This document shows positions 55,071 to 64,000 of a stretch of DNA of 64,000 nt, piece after piece. Made by a program: the position numbers and the translations under genes. Origin of the DNA: Riptortus pedestris (taxonomy: Eukaryota > Arthropoda > Insecta > Hemiptera > Alydidae). The DNA lies in the NCBI GenBank assembly GCA_019009955.1, contig CM032233.1, positions 63,525,001 through 63,589,000 of the forward strand. Direction: 5' to 3'. Each line of letters begins with the position of its first letter. Positions within the stretch are counted from its first letter, which is position 1. A model generated the notes under the pieces. It was not told the origin of the DNA and did not search any database. It worked only from the letters and a program-made list of their open reading frames with translations.

Positions 55071-55660
55071 TGAACTCAACCGCAAAAAAAAAAAAAACCG
55101 GACACTTAGATTTAGTCTTATAATTTTGTTAAATACTTAATATATATGTATATTAATCTTTTTAATTAAAATAATTGGTTAATCTATAGGTTATTTAAAC
55201 AAAAGTGAATAATTTTTATTGATTATTTACAAAAAAATACAAAATAAAAAAAAAGAAAAAGATAAATTAACACATTTAAAAAAAAAATTATTCTTCATTT
55301 TTATTACAGTGCATGGTAACTTCGCTACCCCAAGCGTTTCGGCAATGTAACGTAAGCTCCGGCCTTCCATCTAAGTTTGAAATACCCATTATTCTGGACC
55401 AAAATAAAAATAAAACATTAATTAAAGAAAATGCTTTAATAATTAAAGATGTTTAAATATGCGAAAAACTACTTACAGTTTAGAATAGATCAACTTCACG
55501 AAAAATAAATCTAATCTGTGTTTTATCTAATTGTTTACTAATCCTGAAGGGATTAGTTCAATGGACTTAGACTCTAAATTCTCTGTAATAACTAGAATAC
55601 CCACATAAAGAAAATTGCTGAAAATTAAAGTGTCCGGTTTTTTTTTTGTGGTTGAGTGCA
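55071..55660 (-). mobile_element. Tc1/mariner-like element with ~32-bp TIRs
   Basis: The left end TGAACTCAACCGC-(A)n-CCGGACACTTA and right end TAAAGTGTCCGG-(T)n-GTGGTTGAGTGCA are inverted copies. TA follows the right end at 55661-55662, while the corresponding left dinucleotide is CA, consistent with a TA target site with one mutation. Length is about 590 bp and the interior is extremely AT-rich. It carries a vestige of a transposase helix-turn-helix on the minus strand. Confidence 0.82.
55296..55370 (-). pseudogene. Vestigial Tc1-type helix-turn-helix
   Basis: Minus-strand translation from 55370 reads Met-Glu-Gly-Arg-Ser-Leu-Arg-Tyr-Ile-Ala-Glu-Thr-Leu-Gly-Val-Ala-Lys, then a divergent Thr-Val-Ile-Lys. 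GRS-(I/V/L)RYIA-x-TLGV is a typical Tc1 DNA-binding turn. A stop directly precedes the Met. The location inside matching TIRs supports the call. Confidence 0.72.
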
Positions 55661-55664
55661 TAAA

Positions 55665-55772
55665 TTTGAACTTACCTGATTTTGGTATTATAAGTAGAAT
55701 CAGTTGACATTTGACGAGTATTTTGAAAAATCGCGTTATACGTACAACGTCAATATCTGACTTTCCTTGAAA
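55665..55772 (-). mobile_element. 5'-end fragment of the Helentron-like element
   Basis: Read on the plus strand, GACATTTGACGAGTATTTTG, AAAATCGCGTTATACGTAC and AATATCTGACTTTCC mirror the 5' end of minus-strand copies (GACATTTGAAGAAAATTTTC, CATGAGTACGACC, GCTGATTTCCC). Confidence 0.55.
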
Positions 55773-55774
55773 CA

Positions 55775-56825
55775 CACTAAAAAGCTGAAGATACTTAACA
55801 CTTATTTTATTAATGTTTCTAGTTTTTCGTTGGAAGGAAGAGGAGAGGCCTTTTATTCACATTTCATAAATTATAAAGTGACATAATTAGAAACTGCGTA
55901 ATTCTCAGAGTGCGAATTGCTCCGGCGTGTTTCAGATGTTTAATTGGAGTTGGATTATTATTTTAATTGAAATGAAATATGAATTTTTTCCTCTTTGAAA
56001 CTGAGCCTCCTTATGTTCTCACGGCATACCGCCACTCGGTTTATTGCCATTTATACACATCCCATTAATTAAATTACCGGTTGAGGGGAAAAACAAGGAA
56101 AAGAGGAATAAAGATCTGCTATGGAATAAATGAAGCAACATAATAGGCCTATTATCTCATAGCACCAGATAACTGCCCATGATTGTGAGAAGTAATTAGG
56201 AACACAGAAGTAAGTTCTTACTCCATACCATACGACACTTTCTGCCGTCTGAAAATTATATTAACCCCATTGCTATTATTCATTTTTACACAAATTTTCA
56301 TTAGTATTCTTCATTTTTTTTTACTCTATAGGAAAATAGGGGTGTAGCTGTGAGAACAAAGTTGGCAAGACTTTTTGAAAATAGAGTTTTTCTGGAGAAT
56401 CAGATTATATTATGATTTCATTAAAAACTGTATTTGAGTGTTTAAAATATTTCGTTTTACAGGGCAAGACCGTTAGAAATTTAAAAATATAAATTACTTT
56501 TGAATTGATTGTACCGGCTTATATCATCCCGTAATGTAACCCATTAAGTGATATTTTGGTAAAATTGTGGTGTATATTAAAAAAAATAACTGAAACAAAA
56601 AACAAATTCGTATCTTAATATCAATTAGGAGGTATTCACGTTTAATAAAGAAATAAAACACAAAATATTTACGGTGGATATTAGTTGTATATCATAAATA
56701 CATGCGGGATCAAAAACATACTACTGGGATGAAGAAACCTACTGATAATGTTATGTGATACAAATGGTGTTCTATGCACTTTCCTTTAACTTAAAAATTA
56801 ACTCAATTAATTTCTATTTTCTATT
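55775..56825. other. AT-rich gene-free stretch
   Basis: Nothing recognised; 55985-56160 is slightly less AT-rich. Confidence 0.45.
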
Positions 56826-56829
56826 AAAT

Positions 56830-57215
56830 TCTATTATAAGATCGAAAAATCTTATATTGCAAATCATTGTTTTTGTTTTGAATTTTAGTCTAAGTCTAAT
56901 ACTAAGCGAGATATTGGCATTTATTAGTTTTCAGGTTTTAGTAGTGGGGACTACTCATTCCATATTTAAAAAAAGACCCTTATTTCAAGCCTAAATATTA
57001 AGTATTATTTTCACAGGACTAGGAATAAATGGGTTTTAGACGACTGGTGAGAATATGAAAATATCTCCGTTATTATAAGTTGGATCGAAAAATGCTACAC
57101 AGTTAATGTTGTTGACAATTTAATTTTCTAAAGATGGTGCCCTATATCTTTCCTCTTAATCGTATATTTGTACTTTTTAGTATTCTGTAAACCCCCACTG
57201 CTACTATTACCATTT
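56830..57215 (+). mobile_element. Two decayed Helentron-like fragments
   Basis: 56830-57040 has AAGCGAGATATTGGCATTTA, TTTTCAGGTTTTAGTAG and a CCTAAATATTAAGTATT block. 57048-57215 starts again at AAATATCTCCGTTATTATAAG, GTTGGATCGAAAAATG and ends with TAAACCCCCACTGCTAC. Both follow subfamily I order, and the second begins upstream of where the first begins, so they are separate fragments. Confidence 0.6.
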
Positions 57216-57219
57216 TCAC

Positions 57220-58035
57220 TTTCATTTCATTTGCACTTCAGCCACTAAACATCTCATGCCCAGTCCTGTGTACTTAGATGTTTTACAAAATTTCAGAAAT
57301 AAATGGATCTCTCTCTGCCCCCCCCCACTCATTCTTCTTTGTCATTATTAAATAAAACTTGCAATTTGTGTACTAAATATTCTGTAGACCCTTTTGTTAG
57401 GGATCAATAGTTATGTTAGGTTATTATGTTTAGAGACGAACTTAACCAAAAATACCAGAAAAAAATATAAACATATGCTAATGTACATCTTAACCTTTAT
57501 TCGTTTAATAACCTCGCCCAGGCTGATATTATTTTTTAACTATAAAATGTAACTCACTTTGGGTATTAGCTGTGGTTAAGCGTCTTTGTAATTGTTGCAC
57601 TCACGTTCACTACCGTTCAATAGTTAAAGCGGGTCATTTTAAAATGTTTTAAAAAAAATAGGCTCTTGCAAGATGCACACTCATCCGGTGACCGGTAAGC
57701 AAGCACTCTGGTTAATTTAATTTAACATATGTTTTTAAAATAACTGCACTGTTGATTATAGTAATTGAACATATTTTTTTAAAATAACCGCTACAGTTAC
57801 ATAAAGGCTATGTTCTTCATTCTATTACATACTAAATTCTTTGAGGAAAATGTTCCTAAGTCCAATTTAAACGCAATATCATCTATATAAAACTCTTTAG
57901 ACTGTGATATTGGGATCTCATGTACCCAACATAACCTACATTGTAGTCATCCATTTCCAAGCGAAATCGCTAGCTGGCACTTGCTTTCTGCCTCGTTTTA
58001 ATACCTTTTAAGATTATAGGAATGTAAGTCTGAGA
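57220..58035. other. AT-rich gene-free stretch
   Basis: No feature recognised. Confidence 0.45.
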
Positions 58036-58039
58036 ATAC

Positions 58040-58660
58040 AAAAATAAATTCCCTTATGGAAATAGAGTTGAAGAGGAGGGATTATCGAGGACAAGGAGCA
58101 TCTACTGACGGAAGGGGGCACTCCAAGAATTACAATGGTTGGACCAGCACTCTCCGCTCCAGCGCCCAACGGCAACCTATTATTAAGGGCCATCAAAGAA
58201 GACGAAAGCAAATAAAAGGCCGAATTTTTCGCTCTCAGTTGTTCCCGCCGGGCAAAATATTAATGTGGGGGTGGGCCGATTTCTGCCGCCCTTCTCCCTC
58301 CCATTTGAGTCAAACTCCTCCCTAAATCGAGCAACCCCCCCCCCCCCAACCTCCATCATAAAAATACGAGGCTTTTTCCTAATATTATCCGGCACGCGAA
58401 GGTTTATGAGCCTTCCTGGAAGAGACCAATAACTGAGGCTGAAGCTATATATAACAGACGTCCGGACAGATTGAATTAGGCCCTCGTAACTCCATTATAA
58501 TCTCGCGGTCATCTTTTAATGTTCCGACCTCCAGCCAAAGGGGGCAATTCAATTTCCAGGGCTCATTTGATATGAAGACCATGAAAAGGAGAATTTAAGT
58601 CCGACTTCTCTCTAGAGGTAAATTGGCAAAATACAAAAACAAAAATAACGCCCTTCAAGA
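58040..58660. other. GC-richer island, candidate conserved non-coding or regulatory element
   Basis: About 600 bases of complex sequence with GGCACTCCAAGAATTACAATG, CCGGCACGCGAAGGTTTATG, ATAATCTCGCGGTCATC and CAAAGGGGGCAATTC, sharply different from the AT-rich flanks and 3.7 kb upstream of the ARID exon. Overlapping 70-89-codon frames on both strands lack similarity. Enhancer function is inference. Confidence 0.38.
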
Positions 58661-58669
58661 CAGGACAGG

Positions 58670-60530
58670 GAGGGAAAGACACTGTGAACTCGTGAACCTC
58701 AAGTCTCCTTCAGAAGTCTAATAGAAAATATTTTCGTTAAGTTTAATATTATAATACCAATTATAAATTGCAGTAAGACTGCATTTATATGTGATTAATG
58801 CATTTGATTTTAGGCTACTACATTAGGTGGCATGGTGAAAACTATGCCCACGACCAAGATCAATTTTTTTTTTTTCATTCTCTAGATGACAAATGCAACA
58901 CCCGTTTAATATTTACTTTGAACGGAAGTACAATATCATTAATATTCGGAGTATAAACTTTTCAATACTTGCAGCTCGTTAACTACTTTTCTTCGCTTTA
59001 TATTCGTTAAGCAAATCGGTTAGGGGAGGGGGCTAAAATAATGGAGATAAAACTATCAGATAATATTCGACAAATTATGGCTATGACAATTTTTTGTTTC
59101 ACGTACAAGAACAGTGGTATTTAAGATCTTTTGGATTCTGCCTAACCTCCTTATTAAGGCGTTCCCAAATAAAGGAAATACATTTGGCAAACTACTCCTC
59201 ATCAAGTCATTCAAAATATTTCTAAAAAAGGAGTGTTTGAACTCTAATTGTAAAACTCTAGACTTTTATACTAGTGGAGCCGACTGCGGGACTTGAGCAC
59301 CACATTTTAATTAATTCTGCGGTTGTCGAACTTCCAAGTTGAATTTCTATACCTCACTTTTATAGCATGTCCATTCTGCATCCGTAGGCAATTGAGTAGC
59401 TATTTGAATAAAGAAGTAGAGATTTTTTGTCTGAATTGCCCCAATAATTTGACATAGAATGCATCAAGCTGAAATCCCCGGAATCCTACCCCAGCCGTGT
59501 GACAGACCGGTCTTTTAACGGCTTGTTCAGGCCAAGATTTCATTTCTTTTCACAAGTAGTCTAAAACTGAGTTCAATTTGCATTCATTTATTATTTATGG
59601 GTATCATTCCTATTCGAAAAAGCCCAGGGAGTAAATAGTGAAATTATCTAAAGAGATAAATGAATTAGGAGGTCGAATGAGTACATACCCCCGTCCCAGG
59701 AACGGTTGTGTTTTACTCCTGAATTATTAGATGTCCTTTAAGGGAAATTATCACAAAATATTCGGTAAAAACGTCTTCATATGATGCCTAGTATAGAGAA
59801 ATTGCATAGTACGCATGCTTCCTCTGAGGGTCAGCACAACTAACATATCAGATATTCTTATTAATTTGTTTCTGTACATGAATGGATATTGTATTATACT
59901 TGAGCAAAAAAAAGTATATATGTCACTTTATCGTTTGTTACCAGTTATAAATTAATTCATCAAAGCTGTTTAAATCATAATTTTTAGGATTATGAAGTAC
60001 ATCTTACAAACGAATTTAAAATTTTGACCCAGACGTCAGGCGCACATTAGTTCCCTCATAATTGGCTTTTGAGTTCTTTTATGACTTGTGCCCCTATCAC
60101 ATTGGTTCACACCTGTCAACTCACTATACGTTTCTCGAAGGATCTTGGCCTCCTCTTAAAACTATTAATCTGATCTACGTTTCCAATTATAGTTTTCCAA
60201 TAGCCAGGAGGCCTTTTTTCGTTGTAAATGATAAATAATTACATTGACCAAAGTAGAGGGAGTTATTTCAAAGGCTGGTATACATCAGTCATCTACTTTC
60301 TTGTGGTTTATCAAGTCTGTTTTAAGGGATTTGAGTTTGAGTTACTCCGGTGTCTTACAATACAGTACTTTTGTGCCAGTGTCGAAACGTATGTTTATAA
60401 ATAAAAGGAGTAGGAATGTAATGGCAGCAGGAAATGAACGCGCTGCACCGTAATTGCCCTTTATTTCTGTTATCATTGTAACACAATATCTCAAAGAGTA
60501 ATACGAACTGCATACGAATTCTAACTTGTT
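58670..60530. other. Gene-free stretch
   Basis: AT-rich with small GC-richer patches (59300-59560, 60050-60200). No exon with family resemblance was seen. Confidence 0.4.
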
Positions 60531-60539
60531 CAAAAAACG

Positions 60540-61115
60540 AATATATTATTTTCTTCGAAAGAAAATGGCCAATTATAAAAGAGTAAAAAGACGTCGATCG
60601 AAAGGGCCGATAGAAAGAGGTAACTGCCCATAATAAAGGAGTGAATTTGTATTCAGCCCAAGAAAAATGGCGAGCTCTGGAGGAGGGGAGATGAGCGGAA
60701 AGAAAATTGGCAATAAAAGCCTTTATCTTTTCCCTCAAGGATTGGGAACAATGTAAGCGATGGACTGATAAAGTTTTAGTGTTGATAATTACACGGTTCA
60801 CGCGGGTCTTTCTGGAAAATACTGTTTTTCTACCGGGCGAGGGATACTATCTAAAGGGGTGATTTAGGTGGAGGTAAATCCTTGCTGGGGCTATCGATGG
60901 CCCTTAATTCCCTACCTATTATCATAATGTAGCCGGAGGGAGGTCGGGACGTACCCCCACCCTCGCTTTACCCCCACTCCAAGCCCACCGCCCAACCCCC
61001 TCCAATCCCCCTCTTCGCTTCCTTTCATACACTCCTTTACTGGAGCGCTTTTCAACCGTTGGCAGATTTCCATTTCGGAAAACCATCTACTAGCCCTGTC
61101 CTCGTTGCTCAAAAC
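60540..61115. other. GC-richer island, candidate conserved non-coding element
   Basis: Contains AAAAGACGTCGATCGAAAGG, GGAGGAGGGGAGATGAGCGG, GGCAATAAAAGCCTTTATC (short palindromic core AAAGCCTTT-type) and a C-rich block at 60950-61020. A 148-codon minus frame (60355-60801) is unrecognised. It lies 1.3 kb upstream of the ARID exon. Confidence 0.33.
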
Positions 61116-61119
61116 CTTA

Positions 61120-62360
61120 ACCGAGTGTTCAAAATATATTTTATTTATATATAAAACCGCAGGAAGAACTCTATATCGAAATGTAAGTTTCTAGTTTCTT
61201 CCATCTGTATTCTTTATATAATCTGTATACCCTCAATCCAAGTTATATATGCCACTGTACTTTTGAGAGATGGCGTTTAGCTTCTGACCTTAGATAGTTT
61301 TAGTGCAATATTGGTACTTCAAATGCATATCCAGAATAATCAATCGTCATCATATAATTTATCGCTATCAAACGGTTCATGTAAAACGAAACGTCCAGTT
61401 GCTCAATGGCTGGAATTGGCCCAGAGCGGGGGTTTAGACGAAGAGAAACTATTTAAATATCTATGTAGAGAATCATGTTTTATTAAAAAATAAAAGAGTT
61501 TTTAACAATATATCATCATTTTCGTGATTCGTTTATTTGTATGTTTGCATATGTGTATGAGAGTGAACGATTGCTTTTATATCAACAACGCGTGTTGTAA
61601 GCGTTTCTGTGATCAGGGAACACTCTAAAATTCAAAGAAATGCTCTATGTTACAAGTCATATGGAAATGCAGTGATTTCCCCTTGTTTTCTGGATTCTTG
61701 GTCTATCCAAAAACAGTGGCATAAGGAAGAAGTGCTTAAACTAAACGGAATTGAGCCACGCCTCAGAAAGGTTCTTCATAAGAATAATTAGATAGTACGT
61801 CCATGAGGTAGACGTATAAATCTTAAGATAACAGACGTTGCAAGTGGGTGAAGAAATGTGAACTCTTATGTTCGACAGTAAACGTTTTATATCCAACAGG
61901 TACAGCTTCAAGTTATAATCAAGATCAAATATAATATTTTCAAGACCACTAAATTACAGCTCTAGGACATAGGAACTTTCACCTGGAACTATTTCTACTT
62001 AGAAAGTTCAAGACTCTCCATTTTTGCACAAGCAATATATATTTTGCAATACATAAGAAAATGAAGATGAAATTTGTTGACTATGGTTGAATAAGTATAA
62101 CCCTAAATAGAATGTAATCAAAGATTTATGTGAAACTATTGTAATGATTTTCTCATTTCAAACATACTTGAAAGAGATCTGTTAATGCAACAACTTTAAA
62201 TGTCAACGCGGACAGTTTTTTACAGGAAGTCAACATTGCAGTGAGTTACGTAATTATTCTTTGGTTACTCGGTCTTTTGCTACCTTTTTTTTTTTTAATT
62301 CGTACAGTAAATATGGACCTTCTTGGATCTAGTAAACTAATAAAATAAAAATAATTAATT
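61120..62360. other. Intronic AT-rich stretch before the ARID exon
   Basis: No exon, repeat or RNA gene recognised. Two 60-codon frames (61311, 61609) have no similarity. Confidence 0.45.
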
Positions 62361-62378
62361 TTTCCATTATTGTTTCAG
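62361..62378 (+). other. Splice acceptor of the ARID exon
   Basis: A pyrimidine-rich run followed by TTGTTTCAG directly precedes the recognisable ARID reading frame. The AG falls at 62377-62378 and sets phase 1 (one base of the Gly codon in the upstream exon). Confidence 0.88.
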
Positions 62379-62562
62379 GCACCCCTATAAACCGGCTGCC
62401 CATAATGGCCAAGTCAGTATTGGACCTTTACGAGCTCTACAACCTAGTGATTCAGCGCGGAGGTCTTGTTGACGTGATAAACAAGAAATTGTGGCAGGAA
62501 ATAATCAAGGGCCTTCACTTACCGTCATCGATCACGTCAGCGGCATTCACCTTAAGGACACA
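62379..62562 (+). CDS. retn: Internal exon of dead ringer/retained (ARID3-family) transcription factor, ARID domain core
   Basis: Seen: an acceptor with a T-rich tract ending in TTTCAG (AG at 62377-62378) opens a 184-nt exon. Its first two bases complete a split glycine codon. Sixty full codons follow, then CA of a split codon before a GTAAGC donor (62563). The peptide begins TPINRLPIMAK, contains LDLYELYNLVI, RGGLVDVINKKLW and ends SSITSAAFTLRT, which I recognise as the middle of the ARID (BRIGHT) domain of the dead ringer/ARID3 family, with the invariant Trp and the Gly-Gly loop. Known: these are nuclear, sequence-specific AT-rich DNA-binding proteins used in insect embryonic patterning and neural or muscle development. 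Both junctions agree with the family, since the next residue expected is the Q completed by G, then YMKYLYPYE. Exon GC is clearly above the flanks. No other exon of the gene was found, so the neighbouring exons must lie outside the window or were missed. Identity is near certain at family level; orthology to Drosophila retn is inference. Confidence 0.95.
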
Positions 62563-62568
62563 GTAAGC
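62563..62568 (+). other. Splice donor of the ARID exon
   Basis: GTAAGC follows ...AGG ACA CA. Splitting a CAG glutamine codon after its second base reproduces the family's TLRTQ sequence. Reading through instead meets an in-frame TAA made by the donor itself. Confidence 0.88.
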
Positions 62569-62743
62569 AATTTTAAAATAATAACTCTATCTTATATGTG
62601 TAAATATTTCATCATATTCAAACATTTTAATATTCGACAATTATCCATTGACGTCCACATTGTGCTGCTATTGCTAATTGAGACGGAGTAGCTACAAGAA
62701 GCCAATCTTTACTAGCAAGGATGAGACTCAAGATTTCATATAG

Positions 62744-62828
62744 TGTGGTCTCCAGGCGGAAATCGAAGCCACTACTCTAGATTTACCAAGTGAAATTAAG
62801 ACCAAAGGCTTAACTCAAACAGATAATC
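62744..62828 (-). mobile_element. 5' half of the tRNA-derived SINE
   Basis: On the minus strand TTTGAGTTAAGCCTTTGGTC, CTAGAGTAGTGGCTTCGATT and TCCGCCTGG correspond to the head of the 43218 copy. The body and tail are missing. Confidence 0.7.
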
Positions 62829-62970
62829 TGTGACGAAATTTATATATTTGAGAAAAATAGATTGAATTGGAGACTTGGTTTGTGAATTGAAAGGGTGTAT
62901 TCTCCTACATCATCTATTGCATTCAAAAATAATGACTCTTAGTATAAGTGACCTACTTTAAACCTAAAAT

Positions 62971-63486
62971 TAATAGTCTCAACACAGAATTCACAAAGTT
63001 TGAGGATATTCAATTATTCATTTTTTTTTTTTTAAATGTCTCACTCTGTTTTAAAAAAAGTCCGTCACGCAGGGGCTGCGTAAACTAAGCAGATTTTCCA
63101 CGTGAAGTTTTACAATAGAGACATTTCACGAGAGCCGAGCAGTTAAGGAAACGGCCAAACTAGCTTTTGGCGGGAAAGTCACTCGTCCGTTAGCCGCCCA
63201 GATTTAATAAAAATGTAAATATCTTGGTTAATATTCAAGATAGAGAATAAATGTATATAACAATATTTATAGTAAATTTCACTTGCAAATAGATTGTTTC
63301 TGTATATTTTTTCGATCCGACGTATAGTAACGAAGATATTTTGAAAACCCTCCCCTCTAAAAACCCCCCCACCCACTGATCCGATTTCAGCCGTTAACGA
63401 ACTTGATCTTTCTTTTTACATAAAACGACTAAATATCGAGTTTGGTAACGATCAAATAAAAATTGCGATCGCTAGAGCGCTAACAG

Positions 63487-63546
<60 letters not shown>

Positions 63547-63763
63547 TCATATAATTTTGAACGGACCTCATTTTCGTCATCTCCTGGGTAGGATCGATGG
63601 ACATTTGAAGAAAATTTTCGAAAATCGCTTCATGAGTACGACCTCAATAGCTGATTTCCCTTAAGGGAAATCTGCTAATTAATAGTTTCCACTCAGAATT
63701 CACAAAAGTTTGAAGATATTCCATTATTCTTTTTTTTTTAAATGTCTCACTCTGTTTTAAAAA
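62971..63763. repeat. ~80-bp direct repeats flanking a Helentron-like copy
   Basis: 62971-63054 and 63684-63763 both read TCTCAAC/TTTCCAC, CAGAATTCACAAA(A)GTTTGA, GATATTC(A/C)ATTATTC, a T run, then TAAATGTCTCACTCTGTTTT. The element fills the gap between them. Confidence 0.9.
63055..63682 (-). mobile_element. Helentron-like element, subfamily II, intact
   Basis: On the minus strand it opens TTAGCAGATTTCCCTTAAGG and then GAAATCAGCTATTGAGG. Next come GTACTCATGAAGCG, CTACCCAGGAGATGACG, (TA)n at 63490-63544, GTCTGTTAGCGCTCTAGCG, the subfamily II half with GCTAGTTTGGCCGTTTCC and CTATTGTAAAACTTCACG, then GGAAAATCTGCTTAGTTTAC. It ends with the perfect hairpin ACGCAGCCCCTGCGT and GACGGACTTTTTTT. It lies in the intron directly after the ARID exon. 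Confidence 0.87.
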
Positions 63764-64000
63764 TATAGTCAACTCGCAGTCATAGGTGGGGAGGGGGAGG
63801 GCAAATTTGCTGGTATACGACGCTGTGATGATGTCAAATCACCCTCTATTCTCAATTTCTCCCGTTTTGAGTAGCCTATGTAAGCTGGAATCGAAATAGA
63901 TGCTGGATAAAAGATATATAACGGCTCAGCTTCTCAAAGTAAAAATCGCATGAGTGAGATCGGGGATTTGCTGAGACTTAATACTAAAAAGTGCAACTGA

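Noticed and set aside
60355..60801. 148-codon minus frame as a gene
   Set aside because: No similarity; composition fits chance in a GC-richer non-coding island.
62491..62691. 66-codon + frame overlapping the ARID exon
   Set aside because: It is out of phase with the recognisable ARID peptide and runs through the donor site into the intron.

Overview
This is an AT-rich eukaryotic genomic window, almost certainly from an arthropod and probably an insect. It has intron-type sequence, long di-nucleotide microsatellites, Tc1/mariner remnants, a tRNA-derived SINE, Penelope-type hammerhead motifs and Helentron-like non-autonomous elements. There are no bacterial-style operons, and nearly all open frames are chance or repeat-driven.

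One protein-coding feature is secure. It is a single internal exon at 62379-62562 (+) encoding the central ARID DNA-binding domain of a dead ringer/retained (ARID3-family) transcription factor, bounded by a strong acceptor and donor. No other exon of that gene was recognised. The ~62 kb before it is therefore either a very large upstream intron or intron plus 5' flank, and the 1.4 kb after it is intron.

Layout: 0.9-1.45 kb is a nearly perfect 228-bp inverted duplication. 2-9 kb is AT-rich with microsatellites. 9.4-10 kb holds decayed Helentron-like copies. 11.4 kb has a 40-bp perfect palindrome. 11.7-12.2 kb is an internally deleted mariner-superfamily element with 72-bp terminal inverted repeats. 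14.5-18 kb has two more Helentron-like copies and a poly(A)-ended retroposon. 19-20.7 kb contains a GC-richer segment with a decayed duplicate. 28.3-30.9 kb holds a duplicated segment, one copy carrying a SINE and the other showing the empty site. 31.9-32.9 kb is a 22-copy 46-bp satellite. 33.5-38.7 kb interleaves three Helentron-like copies with an 84-bp higher-order satellite. 43.2 kb has a SINE with target-site duplications. 44.4 kb has a very long (TC)n tract. 46.3-46.9 kb has three hammerhead-type motifs in Penelope-like debris. 50.2 kb and 55.1-55.7 kb are two Tc1-like remnants. 57-62 kb contains GC-richer candidate regulatory islands. 62.4 kb is the ARID exon, and 63.05-63.68 kb is an intact Helentron-like copy between ~80-bp direct repeats.

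The most notable items are the hammerhead-type motifs, the two-subfamily Helentron-like element with a conserved 3' hairpin and embedded (AT)n, and the higher-order satellite that mimics a 335-codon gene. Nothing was computed: all alignments were made by eye, and all family assignments are from recognition.
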